Source: [Phialemoniopsis] sp. UDSM-2020 (taxonomy: Eukaryota > Ascomycota > Sordariomycetes > Thyridiales > Thyridiaceae). From it: 64,000 nt of DNA. This document shows positions 11,101-22,805 of this stretch, piece after piece; positions within the stretch are counted from its first letter, which is position 1; each line of letters starts with the position of its first letter. The notes under the pieces are model-generated. The model had not been told where the DNA came from and did not search any database. It saw only the letters and a list, made by a program, of their open reading frames with translations. The stretch covers positions 2,914,001 through 2,978,000 of the forward strand of contig JAEILZ010000007.1 in assembly GCA_018873225.1 (NCBI GenBank). The letters are read 5' to 3'. A program made the position numbers and the translations under genes.

Positions 11101-13111
11101 GCCGCTCGGCAGTACTCCAATGAGATCCGCCTGGAGGCTGCAGCCTTTGTGCGCCAAATGTACCAGACCTCTACCCTGACGCTACAAATGTTTGTCAGTG
11201 CTGGTGGTCTCAACGTCCTGGTAGAGTTCCTGGATGAAGACTACGACTCATCTAGGGATCTAGTCTTGATTGGCGTCAACGGTATCTGGAACGTCTTTGA
11301 ACTCCAGGGCCCTACGCCAAAGAACGACTTCTGCCGTATCTTTTCACGCAGCAAGATTCTTGACCCCCTCGCCTTGGTTCTGCACAAGGTGCTTGACGAA
11401 GAGACGGACGAACTCTCGGAACTTATCGAGGGTCGGATTGTCAACATCTTCTATCTGTTCTCACAGGCCGAGAACTATGTCAAGGAGGTCGTTGCCGAGC
11501 GGCAGGTCTTGAAGAGTAAGTGCATAGCGTCCCGCTTACTGTAGGATCTGTACACTAACCCTATATCCAGCTATCCTGAAGGATCTGCGGCGAATGTCGG
11601 CACCGCACCAAATCACGATGCTCAAGTTCATCAAGAACTTGTCCATGCTGTCTACGACACTGGACACACTCCACTCAGCTGATGCCATCGACTTTTTGAT
11701 TGACGTCCTGAGTTACAGCATGAAGAAGGGCCACCAGCACTTCCGAGAGATTTCAAACCAGATATTGAACACCATGTTCAACCTCTGCCGACTCAGCAAG
11801 GAACGACAGGAGTATGCTGCTGTCAACGGCATTATTCCCCTGCTGCTCAAGATTATGCAGACGGACAGGCCACCCAAGGAGTTCGCGCTCCCTATACTCT
11901 GCGATATGGCTCACTCTGGCAGCAAGGGTCGCCGATACCTGTGGCAGAACAAGGGTTTGGACTTTTACATTTCTCTACTGCCTGACCAGTACTGGCAAGT
12001 TACAGCTCTTGACGCCATCCACGTCTGGCTGCAAGAGGAAACGGCCAAGGTCGAGAATCATCTCATGGGTGGAAAGTTCACTACGGCCATTGTGTCGTGC
12101 TTCAACACATCGAAAGCTAATGCCTTCGATCCCAACCTTTTGGAACCTCTCCTCAAGGTCCTCCGTCTGAGTCCCTCGATTGCCGCTTCACTCGGCAAGG
12201 CCGGCATGTACGCTGGCATCGCGCAGAAGCTCAACCACAAGAAGGCCGTCGTCAGGCTCAACCTGCTACGTCTCGTGCGCAACGTCCTCGACGCCTGCGA
12301 GGCGGACGGCAGCGTCCCCTCGGCGACCAACAGCCGGCAGCTGCGCACGCTGTTCGAGTTCATCCACGCGCTGGCCGAGAAGGACACCGCCGTGCTGGTC
12401 CGCAACCTCGCGTCCGAGCTCGTCAGGTCACACATCGTCGGCGGCAGCGACACCGTCTCGTCGCTCGCGGCCGGGGGCGGCGCGTCGTTGTCGAGCGCTA
12501 ACACCTCTCGGCCGCGCTCCAACCCGCGCAGGAACACGTCGTACACCTCGCCGGGCTTGCACGCATCCGTCTCGGCGCCGCTGACGCCGACGCACGGGCA
12601 TCATCGTTCCTTGCAGGCCGCGCCGCTGATCGAGGTCGCCTCGACGCCCAAGCGCCACGCCGCCGCAGCCGTGCTGGCGCACGAGCGCGACGCTATCGTG
12701 TACAGGCCGCGCAGCAGGGATAGCGGCGGGTCCGGCGGTTCCTCGGGCGGCTCGTCGATCCCGCGGCGCGTTAGCGGCGACGCGGCGACGAACGGGTCCG
12801 TCGCGGGCAAGAGCAGCAGCAGGCTGCCGCGGCAGTCGAGTAACCTCGGCGGTGGTGGCGGAGGCCGCAGGCCTAGTCTGGGTCCTCCCGCCATGGTCAT
12901 CAGCAGCCGGTCCGAGAGCTCCATGTCCAATAAGGAGAATGTGGGCCGGTACGCGGGCGGTAGTAGCGGTAGTGGCGCCTCCTCGGTCGTGCCTCCGACG
13001 ACGCCGAGGGAGCGCGTGGAGCGGGCGGAGAGGATCGCGGCGTCGGGGCCGGCGACGCCGGGGAGCAAGAGGCGCACGCGGGCGCCGAGTTCGGACGTCA
13101 GGTGGCCGTAG
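8151..13111 (+). CDS. sepH: SepH/Cdc7-type septation initiation network protein kinase
   Basis: Eleven exons (8151-8297, 8422-8556, 8615-8644, 8705-8769, 8832-9270, 9341-9695, 9753-10240, 10297-10779, 10832-10975, 11026-11515, 11571-13111) join in phase to 1,438 aa; the Aspergillus nidulans SepH is of similar size. The kinase domain spans about residues 50-305: G-loop GKGAFGSV (56-63), VAIK-type Lys78, HRDIKGAN (169-176), DFG (189-191) and MAPE. Kinase and long C-terminal half match fission yeast Cdc7, the SIN kinase that signals from Spg1 GTPase at spindle poles to trigger septum formation. After an acidic linker, residues about 715-1190 read as ARM/HEAT-like helical repeats, then a Ser/Gly/Arg-rich tail. 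The start codon follows a long pyrimidine-rich leader. The acceptor before exon 10 could also be three bases later (CAGCAG). Confidence 0.92.
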
Positions 13112-15187
13112 GGTTGGCTTTGGTAATGATTGGGATTGGGACTCGGCTTGGCAAGGGAGAGATATGAAAGGTACGGACGGCTATTCGGTATGAATGGGTA
13201 TGCAAAGGGCAGACGCGGGGGGTCTATGAATAGGTATATCGCTTTTTGGGGGGAGGTACCTCGAAATGCATTGCGTTGCGGTGTCTTTTTTGCTTTGTTA
13301 GCTCGCGAAAAGGGGGCAAAAGTAAACAGGTGGAGAGGGCAGAGCAATAATGATAGGGCGTTGTGTTTCAGCAGCGAAGCAACAGAGTCCTCTTCTATCG
13401 TTGAGTGGTTCACGGGTAGATACTGTATCTGACCGAGCAGTAGATAACGCAGGGAAAACAATAGGTCTATGTCGCGAGTTGAGCCTACCAGTATCCATTT
13501 GTGAATAAGGGGCTCGGAGGTTCAAGATGGGCACCTCAAGTTGGCAGTACCAAGTTGCCCACGAGTGCCCGACTGTTCCCCAAATCAACTACAACACAGT
13601 CGCAGACAGAACGATATTTTGCTCTGGCAATCAATAAGGGGAGAGAATACATGGTTGTGAACGCTCGAAGGCATTTATTTGACATTGCTGTTGTTGGGCT
13701 TTGGCTGAGTGTAAGTGGATCTCGAGGGCCCAGTTCTATGTCGCTCATCCCTCCATGTGCCATACCAGGCGTTGGGCAAAGATGAATTGCACTTCAGAAC
13801 AGTCCTTCAAGCAAGACAATCTTTCATCTCCAGGCTCTCATACTTGCAAGCCTCGAGCTTGGTAAGCCTACAGGGAAGGATGCTCGCCTCACTTGATGGA
13901 GCATCTAGAGTGGATATCCCGAAGCTGATAGAGCAATGAAACATACACGTTTGAGAAGGAGAAGGATGACCGAAGGAGCGGTAAAGTCTCAAGTGGCTCC
14001 AGGGCGATGATTCTTTCGAGTTGTATGTATCCATGGTAGGAACTGATTATAGTCTCAGGGAGGACTGGCTCCGAGAAGAAAGGACTCTCTGTATCGAAGC
14101 ATACCCAACTATGTTCATTACAGCCTCGAGGAGATCATCCTGGAGTGGTAAACGGCCCCGCAAGCCCAGCCCTGAGGCGGGACGAGGCACTAGATGCCGT
14201 TATCATGGTGTCACTGTACGTCATTGAGGGAAATTCATGGTTTCGAGACGCACGCCTGTCTCTCTAAATGAGCAGGCGATGAGCGCCCAGGGAGTGCGAG
14301 TGTCGTTTCGGGCATGACTGCATTGTAATTGAAGAAGATTGAGGCTTTATTGTGCCGTCGGATTGCCGACAGAGACATCCCCAAGACTTCGGTATCTGCC
14401 AATTGCGTTGGACACAAGTCACGATCCAAGTGATCCCATGACCACCGGCGCCCAACGAGCTGGAAGAGATATTTGCAACTGGGCAGGAATTCAAGTTTGT
14501 TCCCTTTTCCTAAGGACCCCTATTTTACCCCCTTTCAGAAGGCTGGCAGACCATCACGGCCGATAAACTCGCGCCCGCCTACTCGTCAAGACAGGTGGAC
14601 ACAGCTGCCGATCCCTCGCCTCACATTTCTAGTTGGCTGTCACGACCCTGCCAAGCAGCAAGACATCAGACCTGACGGTACATGGTTACGACCCAGAGGG
14701 CTGGGCACATGACCTCTTCCGCTCGGGCAGATCTCCTGAAGAATTGCCCAAGGGGATGGAATGCCCTCAGGTTGAAGAGAACAGGAGGGTGTGAGGTCTT
14801 CCATGAAGCACATCAGACAGGGAGATCTTCTCCCTTTTAGAGTGTAAGCCCGTGGTGGAGAGAGGCCCAACATCCAGTTTCGTGGAAACGTGAAGGAACA
14901 CCACATAAAAAGCCGCAGGGCGAATAATCGTTAAGACCCTGTTTCGCATCTTATCGTTCAGGGCAATTCTACAAGGAAGGACCCTGCGGGGGACCCCGGG
15001 CACCGGCAATCGTGACTACAGTACGATCGGAGCGGGCGGGAGGGCGCGCGCGGCGATCCACTTACAAGGGCCCTCATGCGAACGGGTCCGAAGCAAAACA
15101 CACTTTGCTTTGTCGCGCGGCCGGGCATTGGGGATCGGCGGCATCACCAGATTCATGGTTGCCCGATGTGACGGTACGACCACGCGG

Positions 15188-15711
15188 CTAAAGATGCATA
15201 GGGACCCAAGAGTTGGGGAGATTGAGTGTGTCTCGCAGCCGTGCATGATCGGCGGCAAACACCTTTTGGAGGGGAAGAAGTGTGGTCAGGGGGCCCTCGT
15301 GAGGAAGCGCGAGCAAACGCACGGCGTCCAAGCAAAGCTGGGGATCGGCAGCCGCCTCGTCTCCCAGCAGTGTGGTCCAGAGGTCTGGGCAGAGCTCGGC
15401 AAGTATGGATCTGCTTCCGAATGTGTCGAGCTGGGAAGGTCGTGAGAGCATTTTAGGGTTGAAATTGGACCCTGCTGCGGTGGTGTGTGCTCGTGGTTTG
15501 GGCGCAGAAGCGTGACAAAGAAGAGAGATGATCTGCGGGCCTTACTAGTTCGCAGAAGATCGACAATCCCCTTCGTGCCATGGCCTTGCAGCTGGGCCAG
15601 CCCAACATGGGTGACCTGGCGAGAGCCGTGCGCCGGATTGGAGGGCTTGGTATGGGCAAACCAAGATGCAGATGCACAAGTTGGGTATTGACGACAAAAG
15701 CAGCACGAGGG
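15188..15711 (-). pseudogene. orphan coding-like exons, possibly a gene remnant
   Basis: On the minus strand a segment ending at a GTAAGG donor (donor G at 15545) joins in phase to 15471-15188 across a 74-nt interval ending CAGCAG. The joined frame has high G/C at third positions and protein-like text, such as LQGHGTKGIVDLLRT before and SILAELCPDLWTTLLGDEA after the junction, and stops at a TAG. No ATG was found for it: the frame is open only back to about 15711, while an adjacent frame with an ATG (starting near 15813) continues the same apparent protein one indel away. This may be the 3' end of an unknown gene, a frameshifted remnant, or chance. No family is recognised. Confidence 0.28.
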
Positions 15712-16386
15712 CTGCAGTCAACACGCCGCTCAATGTGTGCTTTTTCAGTCACATCCGCAAAGGGGAAACTGAGCAACCGAAATGGATCTATCCGCAATTG
15801 CTGCCAAGAAGGGAAATCCATCTTGTCAAAATCCGGCTGCATGCAGGAACAGGACCACTCGTTGCGGCGTCTGCAGTCGGACGACGGCTTCTGCCCGCCG
15901 AAATTCCCGACTTCCACGACTTCTGTCAATTTTCTTCCGATGCCCTCAAACATTTGTCATATGTGACTGCCAAATGTCCCGGTTTCCTTCGTGTATTGGC
16001 TTCAGAGAAGGCATACACGAAAGTCGGCACGCGTCACGGTGCTCTCAGGTACTGACTGGGTGGCTCTCAAAATGGGGCGGTCTAAAGTGAGGCGAGCGGG
16101 ATGCACCAAGTCTCCTCTTCGGCCACTCACACTTCCTAGCTCTTGCGTGTTGAGCAAGGGACGGTAGCGAGTGCTGACCTTGCAACACAGTGCAGTATGC
16201 TTTTGTGTTCTTGTACCTCTGCAAAGTGTAGGTGTTTATACGTGAATCCAGGACGAAAGGTATTGGCGGTGAAACCAAGCAACGGTCATCAGAGAATCAC
16301 CGTCTGAACTCTCTGCCACGGCTCGTACAGAGTTGCTGCACAGAGCCCGTCCTCTACGTTGTAGAGGTTTGACTGACTGTGTCGGA

Positions 16387-16394
16387 TATAAATA
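16387..16394 (+). promoter_or_regulatory. TATA-box candidate
   Basis: TATAAATA lies 94 bases before the ATG of the 133-aa gene, a spacing compatible with a short 5' leader. Confidence 0.4.
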
Positions 16395-16487
16395 TCAGTC
16401 GATCCTCTTGATCTTCGATGCACTTGGCTGCTGACCCGCTAGCATTCTTGTCGATCTCGGTCCCTCCCGCCCAAGTTACACACTAAC

Positions 16488-17016
16488 ATGTCGTCGTCGG
16501 CCGCCATGAACAAATACTGGATTCCTCACCTCGACATTCACAAGAAGGTCATCACCGCCGAGTTGCAATACTATCTCGGCCCAGATGCCACCGTCCGAGC
16601 TTTTACCAAAGATGTATGTCGTCTTCTGCCCGGCTGCGCTGTTGCACTGTTCGAGGGCTCAGAAAAACTGACTTGCCAGGATCTAGGGCGAGGATGGGTT
16701 TCTGATCACAACACCAGGCCCCTGTCTATCAGACGTGAGCGTCGCCGTTCCACGACCGTCAAGTCCCACGTAAATAACCTCGCACCAGGAACAAATTGAC
16801 GACATTTGCGTCAAGTCAAAAGAGATGTGGGAGAGGCAGGCCGCGGCCAGGACGACGACCAACCCGGAGAAGCCTCTCAAGCGGCCGCTGCACCAGCCGG
16901 TGGTCATATCAAAGGGCAGCTCGGTCGACGCACCTCGGAGGCGGCCCCATCAACATCATCACGATCGTCGAGGCCACCACTCGCGGCCAAGATTCGACGA
17001 CCGGAAGCGGGACTGA
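16488..17016 (+). CDS. small conserved-looking ascomycete protein, 133 aa
   Basis: Three exons: 16488-16613, 16687-16734 (48 nt) and 16789-17016, giving 133 aa. The middle exon is supported because it alone keeps the frame and yields a well-formed stretch, EDGFLITTPGPCLSD, across GTATGT..CTAG and GTGAGC..CCAG introns. The first 75 residues look like a compact domain (KYWIPHLDIHKKVITAELQ, then PGPCLSDEQIDDICVKSKE); the tail is basic and rich in His/Arg (HQHHHDRRGHHSRPRF). A second ATG at codon 7 is also possible. I have the impression that this N-terminal block recurs in filamentous ascomycetes but know no function for it. The basic tail could bind nucleic acid (inference). An upstream TATAAATA supports an independent promoter. 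Confidence 0.68.
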
Positions 17017-18158
17017 CTGCAGGCTGGAAGGAGAAGGAGTCGCTTCCGAGGTGAGATGACTGGCCGAGGGCATGCGCTGGCATGAGGCTATCGAACGCCT
17101 TGAGGCAGGTTTCAGTGCAGAACGCACGAAACCTTGGCGTGCCCCTATGAGATGCACAGACGGAGCAAAGCTCGGTCTGAGAGATGCATCAACAACCGCT
17201 GCGGAGAAAGCACACACGCGTTATACGTTGCTTATTGGACAGGAAGAGCTTGGAAATAATGGCTGCATAGAAACAGGAGGATATCTGCTGTTGTCCAGCG
17301 AGATTGTGCCAGCTGGCTTTGCTGGGGGCCCAATGAAGGTCGCATTTTTGTTAGTCGGGTCGGTCTGCTGCTTGTTTATGTGCATATTAGGTGGTCTTCT
17401 GCACGGCGCGAATGGAGCTAGTTGTTTTTGCCAGATCCACATTCCTAATTGGACTGTATGTTGAACCTCGAGTTGCTATTCGCACAGAGTAAGACTGAGA
17501 GAGCCGGTCACGGTGGTGAGTGACATTCCTTTCCCACGAGCAATGAGAGACGACACACTTCGAGAGTGTGTTTGCTGTGAAGGGATAGAGGTACTGGCCA
17601 GCCTCGTGTGAGTGAGAGACTACAACGCGCTGCAACGTGGGTGACAGCCTCTTATTCGCCGTGGCAAGAGAGCTAATAGAGCCACGATTGGTGTCCGCTA
17701 TCCGAAGGGCTGGAACCTCGTTGGTCTGCGCTGGCCCTTTCTCGCGCCCCTCATATAGGCCACCCTCCCAGAAGCCGCTGACTTGTAAGCTCTGCGCTCC
17801 TGAGTAAAGCCAAGGCAACACAGCGCTGGTGCAGAACGAATGCAAGACAGAATCGAGGAGCCTTTGAGTATCGATCACATCTCGGGATCTCTCAGTATGT
17901 TCCACAGCGCCGGATGAGGTGCCGTGAGGCCTGTTTCGCAGACCGCTTTCCCTCTGATATCCCACATCCGAGAATGCATGTGCTTGAACCATTCATTAGA
18001 TAGCCGAGAACTGCAATGTAGAACCGAGAAGGGTGTGATAGTTGACGGTCAACAAATCATCTTGTGAGTGATGGATGTCCTCTGCAGGCGTGGGCAACTC
18101 GGTAGCAGGAGAACGAAAACAAGCTGCATAAGTGCAGCTTACGATTCGTGCTCGCCGG
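17017..18158. other. intergenic region between convergent genes
   Basis: 1.1 kb between the stops of the 133-aa gene (+) and Ten1 (-). Longest ORF is 17387-17992 on the minus strand, with no recognisable content and no supporting codon bias. I see nothing else in it. Confidence 0.35.
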
Positions 18159-18795
18159 TCAACTTTTCACCCTCACTGCATCGTGGAGGCATGTCTCGTA
18201 CTGCTTGATATCGATAGGGCCAGCGGACCATAGAAGTACGGCCTGGACATGCACAACTGGCCTCTCCCGCGTCGGGTTGGCTGATTTGACCGGTTTGGCC
18301 GACCGTGTCGACGACGGTGTCCTCTTGATATAACCGATAATGTTGACCCATTCGCCTACTTGGGTTTGCTCTGACTTGAGAGATTCGAGTAAGAGGTTGA
18401 CATCCACCAATGCCCTTGTTGTTGATGCAGCAGGGTAGTCATGTTCCAGGGTTAGAATCCCTGAGCTGACAGAGTAAGATGTCACACTGTGATGGATGGT
18501 CAGCCATGCCATGGAATGAGTCTGAACGACTGTACTTGAAAACAAGGCAATTTTCAAGAGCGCGACCGTGAGCTACTTGGCGTTGAGACGACTATGCACT
18601 GTGATGTGCCAACTCATCCAGCTATTTCAACCAATCTCACGGGCCGACGAGGGGGATTAAGTTGGTGTGGGAAGATGTGTTGTAAAAAAACCATGAGCGA
18701 GCTTACCAGCCGAGAAACCGCACTTTATCCATCTCCTCCCTCCCGGGCAGACTTGATAAGAGGCATAAGTGAGAAGCAGGTGGCCTGGAGCCCAT
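18159..18795 (-). CDS. TEN1: Ten1-like telomere-capping OB-fold protein (CST complex)
   Basis: Two exons, 18795-18707 and 18486-18159, give 138 aa. The junction forms the continuous stretch DKVRFLGC|VTSYSVSSG (the Cys30 codon is split TG/T); the intron has a GTAAGC donor, a GCTGAC branch and a CACAG acceptor. The protein is a single OB-fold-sized domain with the features I associate with fungal Ten1: an early SSLP strand, RFLGCVTSY, LTLEHDYP, the highly conserved-looking ALVDVNLLLESL, TQVGEWVNIIGYI, and the C-terminal VQAVLLWSAGPIDI. Ten1 partners Stn1 (and Cdc13/Ctc1) to protect telomere ends and regulate C-strand fill-in. It is divergent from Snf7 with 790 bp between starts. The second exon alone looks like an unrelated ORF, so the gene is easily missed. 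Assignment is from motif memory, not a search. Confidence 0.78.
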
Positions 18796-19585
18796 CTTGG
18801 TTGAATTTGTTGCCTTCAATGGGCAAGGAGATTTAATATTGCGGTCTCCAGGTCATTGAAACTCGCATGTTTGCCACAGAACAGTGCCATCTCAGGGAGG
18901 CGCGAGAGGAAGAGAAAGACGATTGAAAGAGATGAAAGTCAAAAGCGAAAGAATTCACTCAAGAGGAGATGTCGATGCAGGACAAAGGCAGGCAGCCAAT
19001 CCCGCCTACGTGCTTGCTTACATGGGATCCCCCATCTCATGGGCGTGGGGAGGGAAGCAGCACTCAGGGTGGTCACATGACCGTCACGAGGGAAAACATC
19101 GGTAAAATGGGCCGCTAAGGTTGTCCAGGCGGCGGCATAGGCGACGCTAGCGCCATCATTGCCCACCATTGGTGACAGGAAATGCCTTGCATCATAGCCT
19201 GTCTCGCCTGACCTTATCCTACTCCTCTAGGCTTCCTCTCCATCCTGGCGAATCTCCTTACGCAAGCACATGCAATCTTGGCCAGGCCTCCGCATAACCT
19301 CCATCAGCACCGAGAGAGATACCGCTCCGTGGGTCTATCCCATCCGACACTTTTCGCGACGTCTACAGCTGCGATACCACGAATCTCGACTGTCTTATCT
19401 ACCCTTCTACCCCGCCACCTGGTAGTTTCAAGGCCGATCTGTTGTCTAGGTCAGGAGGACGAGTCATAGGACCAACGATCCGATCCAGCAACACTTCACC
19501 CTCTGTGTTGAGCTGAGCTGCACAGCAGCACTTTGTTCACGCAACTCTCTTTTCCAACTAAACCCGTCCTCAAAGAGATATCATC
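18796..19585. promoter_or_regulatory. divergent promoter region Ten1 / Snf7
   Basis: 790 bp between two start codons pointing away from one another. The Snf7-proximal part is C/T-rich, as is common for fungal leaders. No further coding content was found. Confidence 0.4.
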
Positions 19586-20447
19586 ATGTCGGCCGGCATC
19601 TGGGGATGGTTTGGCGGTGGGGCTGCGCAAAAGCGCAAGGACAGCCCAAAGAATGCGATTCTGGGTCTGCGATCACAGCTCGACATGCTACAGAAACGAG
19701 AGAAGCATCTGCAATCTCAGATGGACGAGCAGGATGCCATAGCGCGAAAGAACGTCAACACGAACAAGAATGGTGAGACGCAGAGCTTATCTCCCGAGCT
19801 TGAATGTTTGGGCAACTGACATTTATCTTCTCCTACAGCCGCCAAGGCCGCCCTGCGACGGAAGAAGGCGCATGAGCACAGCTTGGAACAGACGGTGGCC
19901 CAGATAGGCACCCTAGAGCAGCAGATCAATGCTATCGAATCCGCAAACATCAACAGAGAGACTCTCGCGGCGATGGAACGTGCTGGTCAAGCCATGCAGA
20001 CCATCCACGGCAAGCTCACCCCGGAGAAGGTCGACGAGACAATGTACGTTACTTTTGGGCGTGGAAACAATGCGGTCACGGGGCAATGCTCACAATCATG
20101 TGTCACAGGGAGAAACTACGCGAGCAGAACGCACTCAGCGAGGAGATCGTCAGCGCCATCACCACCAACGCGCTCGGCGAGACGGTCGACGATGCCGATC
20201 TGGAGGAGGAGCTGGAGGCGATGCAGCAAGAACAACTGGACGAGTCCTTGCTCAAGACCGGAACCGTACCGGTATCAGACCAGATCCAACGCATGCCCGC
20301 TGCTGCAAATGGCGAGAGTAGGTCACCCCTTCATACCTTGTTGTCCATTTTCCAGATACTAACCTAGCCTCAGTCAAAGGAAAGGCAGTGGAGGAGGACG
20401 ACGAGGAGGCAGAGCTGCGGAAACTGCAAGCCGAGATGGCCATGTGA
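19586..20447 (+). CDS. SNF7: ESCRT-III subunit Snf7/Vps32 (CHMP4)
   Basis: Four exons (19586-19772, 19839-20043, 20109-20317, 20374-20447) join in phase to 224 aa, the usual Snf7 size. The N-terminal WGWFGGG membrane-contacting motif, the basic helix alpha1 (KNAILGLRSQLDMLQKREKH), the coiled helical core (AAKAALRRKKAHEHSLEQT), an acidic C-terminal part (DDADLEEELEAMQQEQ) and the final ELRKLQAEMAM, a MIM1-type helix for Vps4 binding, are all present and in order. Snf7 polymerises on endosomal membranes to drive multivesicular body budding and membrane scission, and in filamentous fungi also supports pH signalling through Pal/Rim proteins. Introns have canonical GT/AG ends and clear CTAAC-like branch sites. 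Confidence 0.93.
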
Positions 20448-22805
20448 GCCGTTCCCTGGCTTTACACGTGCTCTTGTGTTTAGACGATCATGATGGTGGG
20501 CGATGTTCTTCCTTTCAGTATACACTGGAGACGGTTTTACGGCAACGACGCTTGGGAGGCATTTTCGACCTTGGCTTCATCATCTTTGACGTCTCCTCCC
20601 CGTTTTATTTCTTAGCCCCATGTTGAAGGCGTCGGCGTCTGGTTGTTGCATTCGTGATACTCGGTAGAGGTTGTCATGGCAAGGATACTAGCTTATTTCG
20701 CATATTGACCGCAATTCTGAATCACATTGGTACTAGTGGACCGAATCGTTTTTGAACCTAGCCCCTTGAACAGTCATACGTGTGGGGATGCTGCCGAGGA
20801 AGGAGTCGGTGAAGTCTTGATGACGGGGAGCTGGTAGTATTTTTATACCGCCACATCTCGACACCCACCACCAGCCACCTCAGCGTGGCGATCCAGACTC
20901 TTGGTGCCTCACCGCCGGTTCTCTGGAAATGGCCCTTTGACAAAGGAAGACGACATCCCTTGTCCGATAGTTATTGCTGGGCATCTTAAGAACTAGGCAT
21001 TAGTGGCGATACATCTTATGCCAGGTACCGGAGATGATGCCAAGGGCCAGGTCTTGAAGTGGTAGGTGTCGTGGGGCGAGCAACCCAGGCGTTTCTAGTG
21101 CTTTAGCCCTATGGTTTAGCGGCTTTCAGCATCCGAATTTGCTTACCACTATGTTTAGGTAGTGGGATAATCCTTTCTTCACGCTGAAGCTCATAAACCA
21201 TGTAGTGTCGACATCACACATTCCTTCCCGCTCTTCAATCGTCGTAACCCCCTCGACTCACAGCCGTGCTCCGAGCGGAACATGTGCAAATGCCACGTCC
21301 GTCTTCGCTCTTCCACAAACCGGCGGCAGGTGAAGCTGCCCAATGTGCACTCATTTTGGCATCTTGGGCATCCCAAAACTGCAATAGGCAGCTTCACGTC
21401 ACCTCGGCGAGCCCCAACCAGCACATGAGATGAGAGGTCCTACTCCGGACTTCCACAAAGGGAACTCAAATCTAAGCAAACCCCCACAGGCCACACTGCC
21501 ATTGTCTAGCCCGAGATCGGTCCATGTGCCGCCAATGCCGCTGTTGCGTTAGGCTCGGCCGGGCTGCAAGATCAACAGCACTGTACCGCCCACGGGCCGA
21601 GTGACGGCCGGCCACGTAGCACGCGCGACCCGGCTATCTGCATGGCCTTCATGCACCTGTGGCCGGCACACCCTACGGAAGAGCGGGTACACCTTTCTGT
21701 CATATTGTCCACCTAGGCGAGTCGAGCCTGAGTTATTCAGAATTCAGGTACCGTCTGGCAATCGAGACTGTGTTGCAATCTGGTAGGCGATATAGCTTTG
21801 GGTGTTTTGATAAGGCCAGGGTCTGATCGAGAGGGCCAAAGGCCCAAATCTCTTCCAGCCACGCCAGCTCTGCCATCCCTGACACGCCCAAAGTGCAAGG
21901 ACTATCTGGCAGCCACCGCATCGCCAATCTTCAGTGAGATCGAGGCAAACGCACGAGACCCGGGTCAATGGCATGACGAACCTTCATCCAAGTGGCTGGT
22001 TTGACACCCAACCCGCAAAAATATCGTCTATCGAGGTGGTTGACGAGGCATTTGCAACCCTGTTTCTTCCCTTTCCTCTCATTTGCTGACTTGGCCATGC
22101 ATGGATGCACCTTGAACCTGACGGAACGCCTCCTCACCCACTCCATATGCTGTCCGTCCTCGTTGTGTTGGGCTGCCATACCTACACTGCAGAGTATGCT
22201 CTGTAACCCTTGTTCCTTTCCACGCTGTTCATACCCGTTCTCTGCTATCTCACTAGGTTGTCCACGAGGTTGCCGCCTCCTCGGAGTCCCTGTCGAGTAC
22301 AAGTGTCCAACCTCCTGGCGACGTGGCGCCAGTCCAACCCATTGCCCAATTGCATACGAGCACGATATTGATCACTTGAGTTTCAGGCCCTCCTACTATG
22401 ACTTGGATCATCATAGCCGTGGGGTAGTCCCACTGGCTTTGGGGCACTGAGACGTGGATGTCATCCAGCGGACGTGTCATGGGCTCGTGATTCCCGCAAA
22501 CACATTTCTATCCGGCCCATGCCAGGACACTTCCCGTAAGGAGGACCTCTTAGATTGCAATATCAATCAATCCCAAGAAATCCGGCAACGTCGTTTCATT
22601 GCCAATTCCAAGCACGCTAGTGAATCTATTTTGTTTGTTCGCGCCGGAGGCACAATCCGGAACTCCTCTGCAGTCCACATTAGCGGCCCCAAAGAACGCT
22701 GCCGCATCTGCATCTCGCATCTCGCGATACGTGACACCTGGGCCGTTCCAAACCCGACCTCGCCCACGAGACCCACAGGCATTAGCTCACTCCTGCATCT
22801 ACCCG
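20448..22805. other. gene-poor interval upstream of the giant gene
   Basis: 2.36 kb without a supported gene. ORFs are below about 125 codons and overlap on both strands. A nested inverted repeat lies at 21330-21397 (separate entry). The last several hundred bases are probably promoter and 5' leader of the gene beginning at 22806. Confidence 0.35.
21330..21397. repeat. nested inverted repeat able to fold into a 68-nt hairpin
   Basis: Outer arms GTGAAGCTGCC (21330-21340) and GGCAGCTTCAC (21387-21397) are perfect 11-bp complements; inside them TTTTGG (21354-21359) and CCAAAA (21373-21378) form a second 6-bp stem with a 13-nt loop. It is intergenic. It may be a structured RNA element, a milRNA-type precursor, or a protein-binding dyad; no expression evidence is available. 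Confidence 0.45.

Larger units (their letters stand above)
13112..16487. other. intergenic region, mostly without recognisable genes
   Basis: 3.4 kb between SepH and the 133-aa gene. The first few hundred bases are SepH 3' flank. ORFs here are short, mutually overlapping and lack recognisable domains. The only coding-like stretch is on the minus strand at 15188-15711 (separate entry). No tRNA or transposon signature was found. Confidence 0.4.

Noticed and set aside
15453..15953. 166-codon minus-strand ORF taken as a gene by itself
   Set aside because: Only part of it looks protein-like, and the frame appears to continue in another frame; treated together as a doubtful remnant instead.
21191..21424. 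Cys-rich ORF with CPRCQNEC on the minus strand
   Set aside because: Looks zinc-finger-like for one line only; no neighbouring exons, no codon bias, and it overlaps the intergenic hairpin.
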